Positions 56,634 to 64,000 of a stretch of DNA of 64,000 bases are shown one piece after another. The DNA is from Daucus carota subsp. sativus (lineage: Eukaryota > Streptophyta > Magnoliopsida > Apiales > Apiaceae). The stretch's first letter is position 1; each line of letters starts with the position of its first letter. Under the pieces are notes generated by a model, which ran no database searches, was not told the DNA's origin, and saw only the letters and a program-made list of their open reading frames with translations. The position numbers and the translations under genes are program-made. The stretch is from positions 34,497,598-34,561,597 of the forward strand of contig NC_030385.2 in the NCBI RefSeq assembly GCF_001625215.2, in the 5' to 3' direction.

Positions 56634-57240
56634 TCTAAAATAGTATAAATCAAAGACACAATACACATTACAGTTAAATCACAAGGATGTCCAGCAATCC
56701 ACCGGAACTAAAACACTAAATCCTATTACACAACAGAAATCTTAGTGCCATCATACTAATCACATGTCACTAGCAGAATACTATGATATAGAACATACTA
56801 ATCATACTAATCACATGTCACTAGCAGAATACTGTGAAGTTGGAGTAATAGGTGTCCAACATGACTATGAACATACTAATTAACTTGATGAAAACATTGA
56901 TGAAAATGATTATTTGAAGTCGGTTTGATTCATGGTGTTTTGTTTTTTCCGTCGGCAGGAGTACCTGATGTCTTTTAAAGTGATATAAAAATGCATGGCC
57001 TTTTGTTTTTGTCTGACAGCTTCAGTAACAGATAAAAATATTGCATGGCTTTTTGTTTTGTTTGTTTTGTTCGTCAGCAGTAATCGAGTAACTGATGTCT
57101 TTTAAAGATCATCACATATTCTATGCCTACTCCCTCCATTACAAAATAATAGTCGCCCATTATATTTTAAAATAAATTATTACAATATAATTAAAATCAC
57201 GTAAAAAATATTTTCCGGTCGTAGATAAGGTATATACAAA
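56634..57240. pseudogene. Chimeric partial SAP unit: 3' end fused to promoter region
   Basis: 56634-56760 matches the 3' UTR start block of a unit. A 45-bp piece (ATACTAATCACATGTCACTA) is then directly repeated (about 56752 and 56801). From about 56835 the DNA is promoter/upstream sequence (GTAATAGGTGTCCAACATGA), then a partial family-1 MITE at 57130-57170 fused to distal flank. No coding region remains. Confidence 0.6.
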
Positions 57241-57377
57241 TATTAATATATTAAGATAATGCACCAACATCATGCTAAAATAGTATAAACCAAAGACAAA
57301 AAAATCATTAAGGTAAAATCATAAGAATGTCCAACAATCCACCTGAACAAAAACACTAAATCCTATTACAGAGAAAT

Positions 57378-58010
57378 CTAAGTGCCATCGTTAATCATAC
57401 TAATCATTTCACAAGGAAAATGCTGTGACATAGAACAAAAGGAACCTTCTTTGTTACTGAACTCTGGGGACTGCCATTGCATCTGGCTCCTAGATCTTGT
57501 CAAGCTTTTCTTTTTGACCACCGGGTTGGCTTTCCTGATAGCATCCTTTCCAGCAGCCCGATAATCAAATGAGCACTCATGCTTTTCAGGGCAGTGATGA
57601 TCTGCACAGTACAAGTTTCCACACCTGCAACTGAAACCTGTTAAACCAACACGTTTCCCACAACTGCAGCACCTATTTGGTCCCACTTTAACTTTCACCT
57701 CTGAATCCTGGTTTGAGGATGATGAGTCACCCGGTGCTAAAGTGGTGGAAAATTTTGACTGCACATCTCCGGCTTGCAAATTAATGGTGTCACCAGCTGC
57801 AGGTTCCTTGTGGGTACTGCCAGAGCCACCGTGCACAATATTCTCAATAGATGTTGCTGTGAGTTTTTCAAGCCCATGTTTGAGTATCATGTCGTTGTAG
57901 CACTTGGAGCACATGTTCATAGTCTCTGTAGTGCCGAAAAAGCCACAGTTGTTGACACAAAGAATGGGTTCTTTTGGAGATTGGGAACCTGTCTCCTTTG
58001 AGGCCTCCAT
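57378..58010 (-). CDS. A20/AN1 zinc-finger SAP copy 6, tail-extended, apparently intact
   Basis: ATG at 58010 opens 210 residues. A20 ([20 protein letters not shown]) and AN1 ([32 protein letters not shown], where most copies have HRYPEKHEC) keep all zinc ligands. The tail is the long form ([20 protein letters not shown] to MINDGT). Leader intron 58024-58221 has acceptor ATATTGCAG|GG and donor CAG|GTACTC. Its leader exon and promoter belong to a second subtype (CTGGAAAAGATCTGGAGG) shared with the fragment at 61084-61870, and lack the TATATAT block of copies 1, 5 and 7. The role is inferred from the SAP family only. Confidence 0.85.
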   Translation of the reverse strand: MEASKETGSQSPKEPILCVNNCGFFGTTETMNMCSKCYNDMILKHGLEKLTATSIENIVHGGSGSTHKEPAAGDTINLQAGDVQSKFSTTLAPGDSSSSNQDSEVKVKVGPNRCCSCGKRVGLTGFSCRCGNLYCADHHCPEKHECSFDYRAAGKDAIRKANPVVKKKSLTRSRSQMQWQSPEFSNKEGSFCSMSQHFPCEMISMINDGT

Positions 58011-59370
58011 CTATTCAGCTACCCTGCAATATGGAATGATCTCATGATCTATCTATAATACTATAAAAACAGTACATGGAATACAAATTTCTCAACCTCA
58101 GGATCAAAAGGGACACTAATGATTTGCACAAAATATAAATGAAAGGTACAAGTATAGATAAATATTAACCAAACAACATAAAAAACAACAGAAATTTACG
58201 TATGAGATGGTATGGGAGTACCTGAAGTAAAGAGGTTGAGATAACTGGAAAAGATCTGGAGGTATTCTGTGGCCTGGTTGAAGTTGAAGTTGGAGTAATA
58301 GTTGTCCAAGAGAACTTTATGAACATATGATGAAGATAGACATGAAACACAGATTGAACGTGATTTGACTCACGACGTCTAGTTTTTTCCATCTGTAAAA
58401 GTAACCGATTACTTTTAAAGTGATATAAAAATGCATGGGATTTTGTCTTTTGTGCGTGTAGAAGTAACCGATTTCCTTTAAACTGATATAAGAGTGCATG
58501 GGATTTTGTTTTATTTGGAACAGGTATTTTTTTAACTTTGATAAAAGTTTATGTTATTAGTAAGTGATACAAACAGTAAGGTTGATAGACCACTGTCAAA
58601 GACTTACGAGATATATAAACCTTAACTTATTTACAAGTCTATCCAATCTTAAGTCAATTTAAATGTGTTATTGGAAAATTTAATATAAAACCATTTTATC
58701 CAACAAAAAACTAAAGATTAATGAAAGATCATTAGATTTTTTTTTTATGAAATAGTGATACAATTGGAGAATATGAAATTGTTATTAATTTCAATTAGCA
58801 ACAGAAATGTTTTATTAAATATTATTGTTAATTTGATAACTAAAATATATTTATTTTATACTTGTTCTAACTTATTAAGTATTGACAAAAAAAATTGATG
58901 TAGTTAATGAGTTCTATATATTTTCATTTTTTTGTATTAAATGTAATTTTTTATAAACCAATCTTAATATAATTAATCAGAAAATGATTATAAATTTAAT
59001 CTCATATAATGTACTATTTCCTAAGTATAATACATTAGACTATCTACTTTTTTTCCACGTATTTTTAAGATATTTTGACCGCACACTTACAAATGTTATT
59101 TTTAAATTATTTTTTTTGTTGATAAAAATATGACGCTAATACTTTTATTCACAAAAGATAAATTTAAAAAATAATATATTTAAGGATGCAAGTCAAAATT
59201 CTAAAAAAATACGTGAACAAATTCAAAAAATTAATATATTCTAACATAAGAAATAATATAAACTTCATTCCTATAAAACAAATTATTCAATATAATTAAA
59301 ATCATAAAATAAAATGTTCAATTCTAAATAAGATATATCCAAGTCTTAATATATTAAGATAAAATATATC
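58011..59370. other. Upstream region of SAP copy 6 and degenerate array DNA
   Basis: It contains the leader intron, leader exon (upstream of 58222) and subtype-2 promoter. The phrases AAGTAACCGATT and GCATGGGATTTTGT are repeated at about 58400-58510. Then AT-rich distal flank follows with a partial family-2 MITE at about 59018-59245. No other gene seen. Confidence 0.5.
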
Positions 59371-59593
59371 AACGTCATACTAAAATAGTATAAATCAAAG
59401 ACACAATACAATAAAATCATAAGAATGTCCAACAATCCACCAGAGCATAAACACTAAATCCTATTACAGATAAATCTTAGTGCCATCATACTAATCAGTT
59501 CACAAGCAGCACCCCGCAATAGAATGCTGTGATATAGAACAAAAGGATCATACTTTGTTACTGAACTCTGGGGAAGGACATTGCATCTGGCTC

Positions 59594-60112
59594 CTAGATC
59601 TTGTCAAGCTTTTCTCTCTTGACTACGGGGTTGGCTTTCTTGATAGCATCCTTTTCAGCAGCCCGATAATCAAATGAGCACTCATGCTTTTCAGGGTAGC
59701 GATGATCTGCACAGTACAAGTTTCCACACCTGCAACTGAAACCTGTCAAACCAACACGTTTTCGACAACTGCAACACCTATTTGGTCCCACGTTAACTTT
59801 CACCTCTGAATCCTGGTTTGAGGATGATGACTCACACGGTGCTAAAGTGATGGAAATTTTTGACTCCACATCTCCGGCTTTCAAATTAACGTCACCAACT
59901 GCTGGTTCCTTGTGGGTACTGCCAGAGCCACCGTGCACAATATTTTCAATAGATGTTGCTGCGAGTTTTTCAAGCCCGTGTTTGAGTATCATGTCTCTGT
60001 AGCACTTGGAGCACATGTTCATAGTCTCTGCGGTGCCAAAAAAGCCACAGTTGTTCACACAAAGAATGGGTTCTTTCGGAGATTGGGAGCCCGTCTCTTT
60101 TGAAGCCTCCAT
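59594..60112 (-). CDS. A20/AN1 zinc-finger SAP copy 7, canonical and apparently intact
   Basis: ATG at 60112 ([20 protein letters not shown]) opens 172 residues, the usual SAP length. A20 is [22 protein letters not shown]1 is [20 protein letters not shown] followed by [12 protein letters not shown]. The C-terminus is the canonical KREKLDKI. Leader intron 60126-60343 has a good acceptor (ATATTGCAG) and donor (GAG|GTACTC), and a TATA-like CATATATATATTTTC lies at about 60469-60485. It is the best candidate for the functional ancestral form in the window. SAP proteins are typically induced by salt, drought and cold; this is family knowledge, not shown here. Confidence 0.9.
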   Translation of the reverse strand: MEASKETGSQSPKEPILCVNNCGFFGTAETMNMCSKCYRDMILKHGLEKLAATSIENIVHGGSGSTHKEPAVGDVNLKAGDVESKISITLAPCESSSSNQDSEVKVNVGPNRCCSCRKRVGLTGFSCRCGNLYCADHRYPEKHECSFDYRAAEKDAIKKANPVVKREKLDKI

Positions 60113-60125
60113 CTATTCAACTACC

Positions 60126-60490
60126 CTGCAATATGGGATCATCTCATAATCTATCCTGAATACTATAAAAAAAAGACTTGGAATACAAATCTCACAAATC
60201 ACAGCCTCAAAATCAAAAGGGATACAAATGATTCCTCTGTTTGCACAAACTATAAATGAAAAGTACAAATATAAAAAAATATTAAATAAACCAAATGAAA
60301 AATAACACAAAAATCATAAACATATGAGATGGAATCCGAGTACCTCAAGTAAAAGGTTGAGATAACCGCAGAAGATCTAGAGGCAATGCTGGTATTCGGT
60401 GGCCAGGTTAAAGTTGAAGTTGGAGTAATAGGTGTCCAACATGACTATAAACATACTAATTAACTTGATGAAAATATATATATGAAAATG
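60126..60490 (-). promoter_or_regulatory. Leader intron, leader exon and TATA region of SAP copy 7
   Basis: Minus-strand intron GTACTC...ATTGCAG (60126-60343), leader exon from 60344, candidate TATA at about 60469-60485. The layout matches copies 1 and 5. Confidence 0.55.
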
Positions 60491-60706
60491 ATTATTTGAA
60501 GTCAGTTTGATTCATCGTGTTTTGTTTTTTCCGCCAACAGTAGTAACTGATATCTTTTAAAGTGATATAAAAATGCATGACGTTTTGTTTTGTCTGACAG
60601 CTTCAGTAACAGATAAAAACTGCATGGCGTGTTGTTTTGTTCATCAGCAGTAATCGAGTAACTGATGTCTTTTAAAAGATCATCACATATTCTATGCACA
60701 ATACTA

Positions 60707-60869
60707 CTCCCTCCATTCCAAAATAATAGCCGCCCATTATTTTTTAAATTTTCCTTTTGTGAATATAATATAGTTAAACTTTTATTCGGAAAAAGAAAAT
60801 TCGAAAAATAATACATAAAAATATGTTTTGCACAAATTCAAAGCGACTATTATTTTGAAATAAAGGGAG
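60707..60869. mobile_element. Stowaway-like MITE (family 1), unit I
   Basis: CTCCCTCCATTCCAAAATAA to the inverse of CTCCCTTTATTTCAAAATAA, flanked by TA. This is the best-preserved copy of the family, so its termini define the element. Confidence 0.75.
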
Positions 60870-61083
60870 TATAAAAATAATTGTTGGAATACAAATTTCA
60901 CAACTTCAAAATTAAGAGGGGCACAAATGATTCCTTGCACAAAATATAAATGAAAGATACAAGTATAAATAAATATAAATTAAAAATTAAAAATAACAGA
61001 AATATGAGACGGGATCAAATTACTCCGGTGTATCCTATCTTGAGTTCATTTGAAATATTATTGACAAATAAGTTTAAAGTAAA

Positions 61084-61298
61084 ACTGCAGGTTCCCTGTG
61101 GGTACTGCCAGATCCACCTTGCACAATATTCACAATAGATGTTGCTGTGAGTTTTTCAAGGCCGTGTTTGAGTATCATGTCTTTGTAGCACTTGGAGCAC
61201 ATGTTCATAGTCTCTGCAGTGCCAAAAAAGCCACAGTTGTTGACACAAAGAATGGGTTCTTCTGGAGATTGGGAGCCTGTCTCCTTTGAAGCCTCCAT
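61084..61298 (-). pseudogene. A20/AN1 SAP copy 8, 3'-truncated, A20 finger only
   Basis: ATG at 61298 opens a frame with an intact A20 finger ([20 protein letters not shown]) and part of the linker ([12 protein letters not shown]), then runs out at 61084 into the distal flank of copy 7 (TTTAAAGTAAAAC). Linker end, AN1 finger and 3' UTR are absent. The leader region upstream (61299-61560) is the copy-6 subtype, but the donor reads GAGGACCTC where copy 6 has GAGTACCTG. It could encode a 74-residue A20-only peptide if transcribed. More likely it is a deletion relic. Confidence 0.8.
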
Positions 61299-61870
61299 CT
61301 ATTCGACTACCCTGCAATATGGGATGATCTAGCTCATTATCTATCCAGAATACTATAAAACAATACCTGGAATACAAATTTCACAACCTTAGAATCAAAA
61401 GGGACACTAATGATTCCTATGTTTGCACAAAATATAAATGAAAGGTACAAGTATAAATAAATATAAACCAAACAAAATAAAAAATAACAGAAATATATGA
61501 GATGGAATGGGAGGACCTCAAGTAAAGAGGTTGAGATAACTGGAAAAGATATGGAGGTGTACTGTGGCCTGGCTGAAGTTGAAGTAATAGCTGTCCAAGA
61601 GAGCTTTATGAACATACAATTTGATGAAAATATATATGAAACAGAGGATTATATATTTAAAGTTGGTTTGATCAGTTATTTCATCTATGAACACATACAA
61701 TTGGGTGAAAATATATATGTTATTTCATCTATACAAGTAACTGATACAAACATCAACATTAAGATTGATAGACCACTTTCAGTCTTTCACCAACTTACCT
61801 TAAAGATAGTTATATTCATCTTCACCATAGTTATATTTTACGAAAAATATATACTTTAAATTATCTACAA

Positions 61871-62341
61871 GTCTATCATATCTTGAGTCTATTTAATAAT
61901 ATTATTGGAATATTTTTAGACTAACTTTAAAATAGGAATACAACACCTAACTAAAAAATTGTTATTAGTGTATGCCCTTGAGCATACACTTGAAAATCTT
62001 ATACATATATGCAGAGAGAGTCTTACTCCAACGGAAACATCTTTATTCCAGATCTTTGCCAAAAACTGCCGGACAGAGCTAAAGGCTCCTTCCATGTCCA
62101 CCACCTCCATCTCCACCTTCACCTCCAGTATCTCCACTATTGCAACCACCACCAAAATCGGCAACTAGAACAGATCTGGAGTATTTGAGCTGTTTCTGGA
62201 AGAAATATGGAGTTACAACACGGATCACTAAATTTTAAAAATATCACTAAATTGTACTGAGAATATCACTAAACTGAATTGGTTTTTAATTTTTATTTTA
62301 GGGGTGGTTTATATTTGGTCATGAGCCTATATATATATATA
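61871..62341. other. Spacer at the array edge
   Basis: Array homology fades at about 61870. A CCACCTCCATCTCCACCTTC-type low-complexity stretch lies at 62099-62150. No gene seen. Confidence 0.45.
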
Positions 62342-62762
62342 GGTCAACATTCAAAAGAGAGACTCCTTATATGAAGTTACATAGTGCGTCACTATAAACC
62401 ATCAATTTTATTATAAATTCTGTTATAGAATACATATAAAACGTGATTCTAATATAAAGTACTATAAAATAAATCTATTTTAAGTAATTTAACACTTAAA
62501 ATTTGATTAAAAAAATTATATTTTCTAAACTGATTCTACAACAGAATAATTTTGGATGATTATTATTCTGTTATAGAATCATGTTGAGATATTGCATAAT
62601 TTTAGATAATCTTTGGAATAAAAAAATTGTATAACTTCATTTTCGGATTAATAATCAAAATTTGCAATTATAATTCATAAAAAATATAATAGAATATATA
62701 TTATGTATATATTTATAATGATGTGCTACGTAACTTCATATAAGAGGGTATGCTATCGAGTG

Positions 62763-62768
<6 letters not shown>
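62342..62768. mobile_element. MITE-like element with imperfect inverted ends
   Basis: The left end contains CTTATATGAAGTTACATAGTG and the right end, inverted, CTTATATGAAGTTACGTAGC. The outer bases are GGTCAACATTC and GGGTAGCACTC. About 427 bp, AT-rich, no coding capacity, bounded by TATATA on both sides, so the target duplication is obscured by the (TA)n tracts. The superfamily is not clear. Confidence 0.5.

Positions 62769-62841
<73 letters not shown>
62769..62841. repeat. (TA)n microsatellite
   Basis: An uninterrupted run of about 36 TA units directly beside the MITE-like element. A shorter (TA)n lies at its left end (62329-62341). Confidence 0.95.
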
Positions 62842-62845
<4 letters not shown>

Positions 62846-63191
62846 AATAGCTGAACTATAATTCATGTAAAACCTCGATTTATTAAAAAATCTTCGATTA
62901 ATTCATTTAAAACAATTCACCAATTTGGCTAAAAAATTCCAAAAATCCCATGTAAAATCCAATGTAAATCCTGAATCAATATGTCGATTAGTTCTGATTT
63001 TTGATTTCTACAACCATCCATCCACTAATGCATTAACCAACATATAACGGAAATATATGATCCACCGGCAAAGTTAGTATATATAAAAAAAAACTAAAAT
63101 AACATTATATCCTTAAGTCCGATAGCATGCTACACAATCATGAGAACGGGAATCTGTTCATTACATGCATTAGGAAGAATACAGACGATCA
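62842..63191. other. Spacer downstream of RRP4
   Basis: AT-rich, presumably including the RRP4 3' UTR. No other gene seen. Confidence 0.5.
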
Positions 63192-63887
63192 TCATATTCT
63201 TTTGGATGATCTTCTACGCTCAACCTCACTCTCAGCTACTAACACGTAGAATTCCGGACCTAGCATTTCATGAATATCTACTGAGTTGCTCAGCTTCACT
63301 GTCTCAATAATCACATCTGCGGTGATATTGAAACCTAGAGCACATAGCACTCGGACAGCATTTGCAGCTCTACAGATGTTCTGCCTGATTTCCACAGAAG
63401 TGTAAGTTTCTTTACTAAAATTGTCCCCGGGATTTTCATTCTGCTGCTCAGACTTGGCTACCTGATCCTCCACCATATCATCCTTGGTGTCAATATGTTC
63501 ACCAACCCATATAAAACCATTACAACCTAATATCAGGTCAATACCCAACTGCTCTAGGTAGTGATAATGCTGTTTTCGCCTCTTCACCAAGTATGGAGGA
63601 ACAGTAAGCAGTTGGCCTCTCTCCAGCTGCAATGAACAAACTTATCGCTTAATTGAAGGTAATATACAAACAAACATACAAACCCATGCTTACTTAATCA
63701 TGGTAATAAAGCTGATATGGAACCAGATAGGTATACTATTGACAAAAGAAATGCAGATTTCAGTCCAGATCATATTGGCATGATTATTAAAACAAGCCAA
63801 AGAAAGAAGAAAGCAGACCTTGCCATATTTCTGACTTCTTGCTTGTAAGTGTAAACTTCCATCATGCTGGACACCACGGACTTCAGC
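63192..63887 (-). CDS. RRP4: Exosome complex component RRP4 homolog, 3' exons (partial)
   Basis: Two minus-strand exons. Exon 63819-63887 reads AEVRGVQHDGSLHLQARSQK plus YGK, which is the end of the S1 RNA-binding domain. Exon 63192-63626 reads LERGQLLTVPPYLVKRRKQH, then GIDLILGCNGFIWVGEH (KH-type domain), and ends SEVERRRSSKRI with a stop at 63192-63194. Intron 63627-63818 has GT-AG ends and leaves the frame unbroken. RRP4 is one of the three S1/KH cap subunits of the RNA exosome and guides RNA to 3'-5' decay and rRNA processing in nucleus and cytoplasm. The upstream exons continue beyond 63888 and out of the window. It looks like an intact host gene. Confidence 0.93.
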
Positions 63888-64000
63888 CTGATGACATTAA
63901 ATATTATAAAACACGATTCAGAATTTCATATCAAGAGTTTATATCGGCTTATCTTTTGCATATTCATGCAAATAAATGTACACCAAACTATGATACTTAT

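Larger units (their letters stand above)
1769..61870 (-). repeat. Segmental array of A20/AN1 (SAP) gene units, heavily invaded
   Basis: Units begin with a block containing ATCATGCTAAAATAGTATAAA (about 1787, 4427, 7766, 34752, 42190, 44877, 57272, 59375). Each runs through the 3' UTR, the SAP coding region on the minus strand, a leader intron with ATATTGCAG acceptor, a leader exon, a promoter region, a Stowaway-like MITE, a degenerate second copy of the leader intron and a pair of related MITEs. Unit length without insertions is about 2.7 kb. Breaks in the array are the SIRE/Athila complex plus unrelated DNA (about 11600-34735) and the MULE (44900-55672). Units at 55673-57230 and 61084-61870 are partial. 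Similarity between units runs through noncoding DNA, which points to segmental tandem duplication and not retroposition. Confidence 0.88.

Noticed and set aside
61959-62168. A 69-codon ORF at the array edge
   Set aside because: Low-complexity CCACCTCCATCTCC repeat with no homology, regulatory context or splice partners.
1-64000. CRISPR arrays, bacterial operons, tRNA or rRNA genes
   Set aside because: Looked for and not seen. The regular repeats present are MITEs, LTRs and tandem repeats of plant mobile elements.

Overview
The window is nuclear DNA of a flowering plant, almost certainly a eudicot. It is AT-rich, its genes have GT-AG introns, and it carries plant-specific mobile element lineages (SIRE/Maximus and Ale Copia, Athila Gypsy, a mudrA MULE with a Ulp1-like gene, CACTA, Helitrons, Stowaway-like MITEs). 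I cannot name the species.

Layout. (1) 1-1768: the last two exons of an unidentified host gene, then a fragment of an IST1-like gene. (2) 1769-61870: a tandem segmental array of about ten units, each built around a minus-strand A20/AN1 zinc-finger (stress-associated protein, SAP) gene with a one-intron 5' leader and its own MITEs. Three copies look intact (42285-42932, 57378-58010, 59594-60112). A fourth has an open frame but has lost its leader exon and promoter (4522-5169). The others are broken: a frame-shifted start, a nonsense codon, a split by a retrotransposon, or internal or terminal deletions. (3) The array has been invaded repeatedly. Two Helitrons lie head to tail at 6548-7744. A CACTA element lies at 9133-10935. 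A SIRE-type Copia (11633-33238) with an Athila-type Gypsy (17155-28732) nested inside it sits in unrelated DNA between array units. A young Ale Copia (35364-40061) splits one SAP copy. A 10.8-kb MULE (44900-55672, 9-bp target duplication) carries tail-to-tail mudrA and Ulp1-like (KAONASHI-type) genes, with a 199-bp tandem array between them. (4) 61871-63191: spacer with a MITE and a (TA)n tract. (5) 63192-63887: the 3' exons of the exosome gene RRP4 on the minus strand.

How it fits together. The host content is a SAP gene cluster between an unidentified gene and RRP4. SAPs are small cytosolic or nuclear zinc-finger proteins of abiotic stress responses. The cluster shows birth and death by tandem duplication, microhomology deletion and transposon insertion. 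A one-base indel near the C-terminus divides it into canonical copies and copies with a tail about 38 residues longer. Target-site duplications (TCCAT for SIRE, TGTTT for Ale, ATA for CACTA, a 9-mer for the MULE) and comparison with sister units support most insertion boundaries to the base. All calls come from reading the sequence by eye; no database search or alignment program was used.
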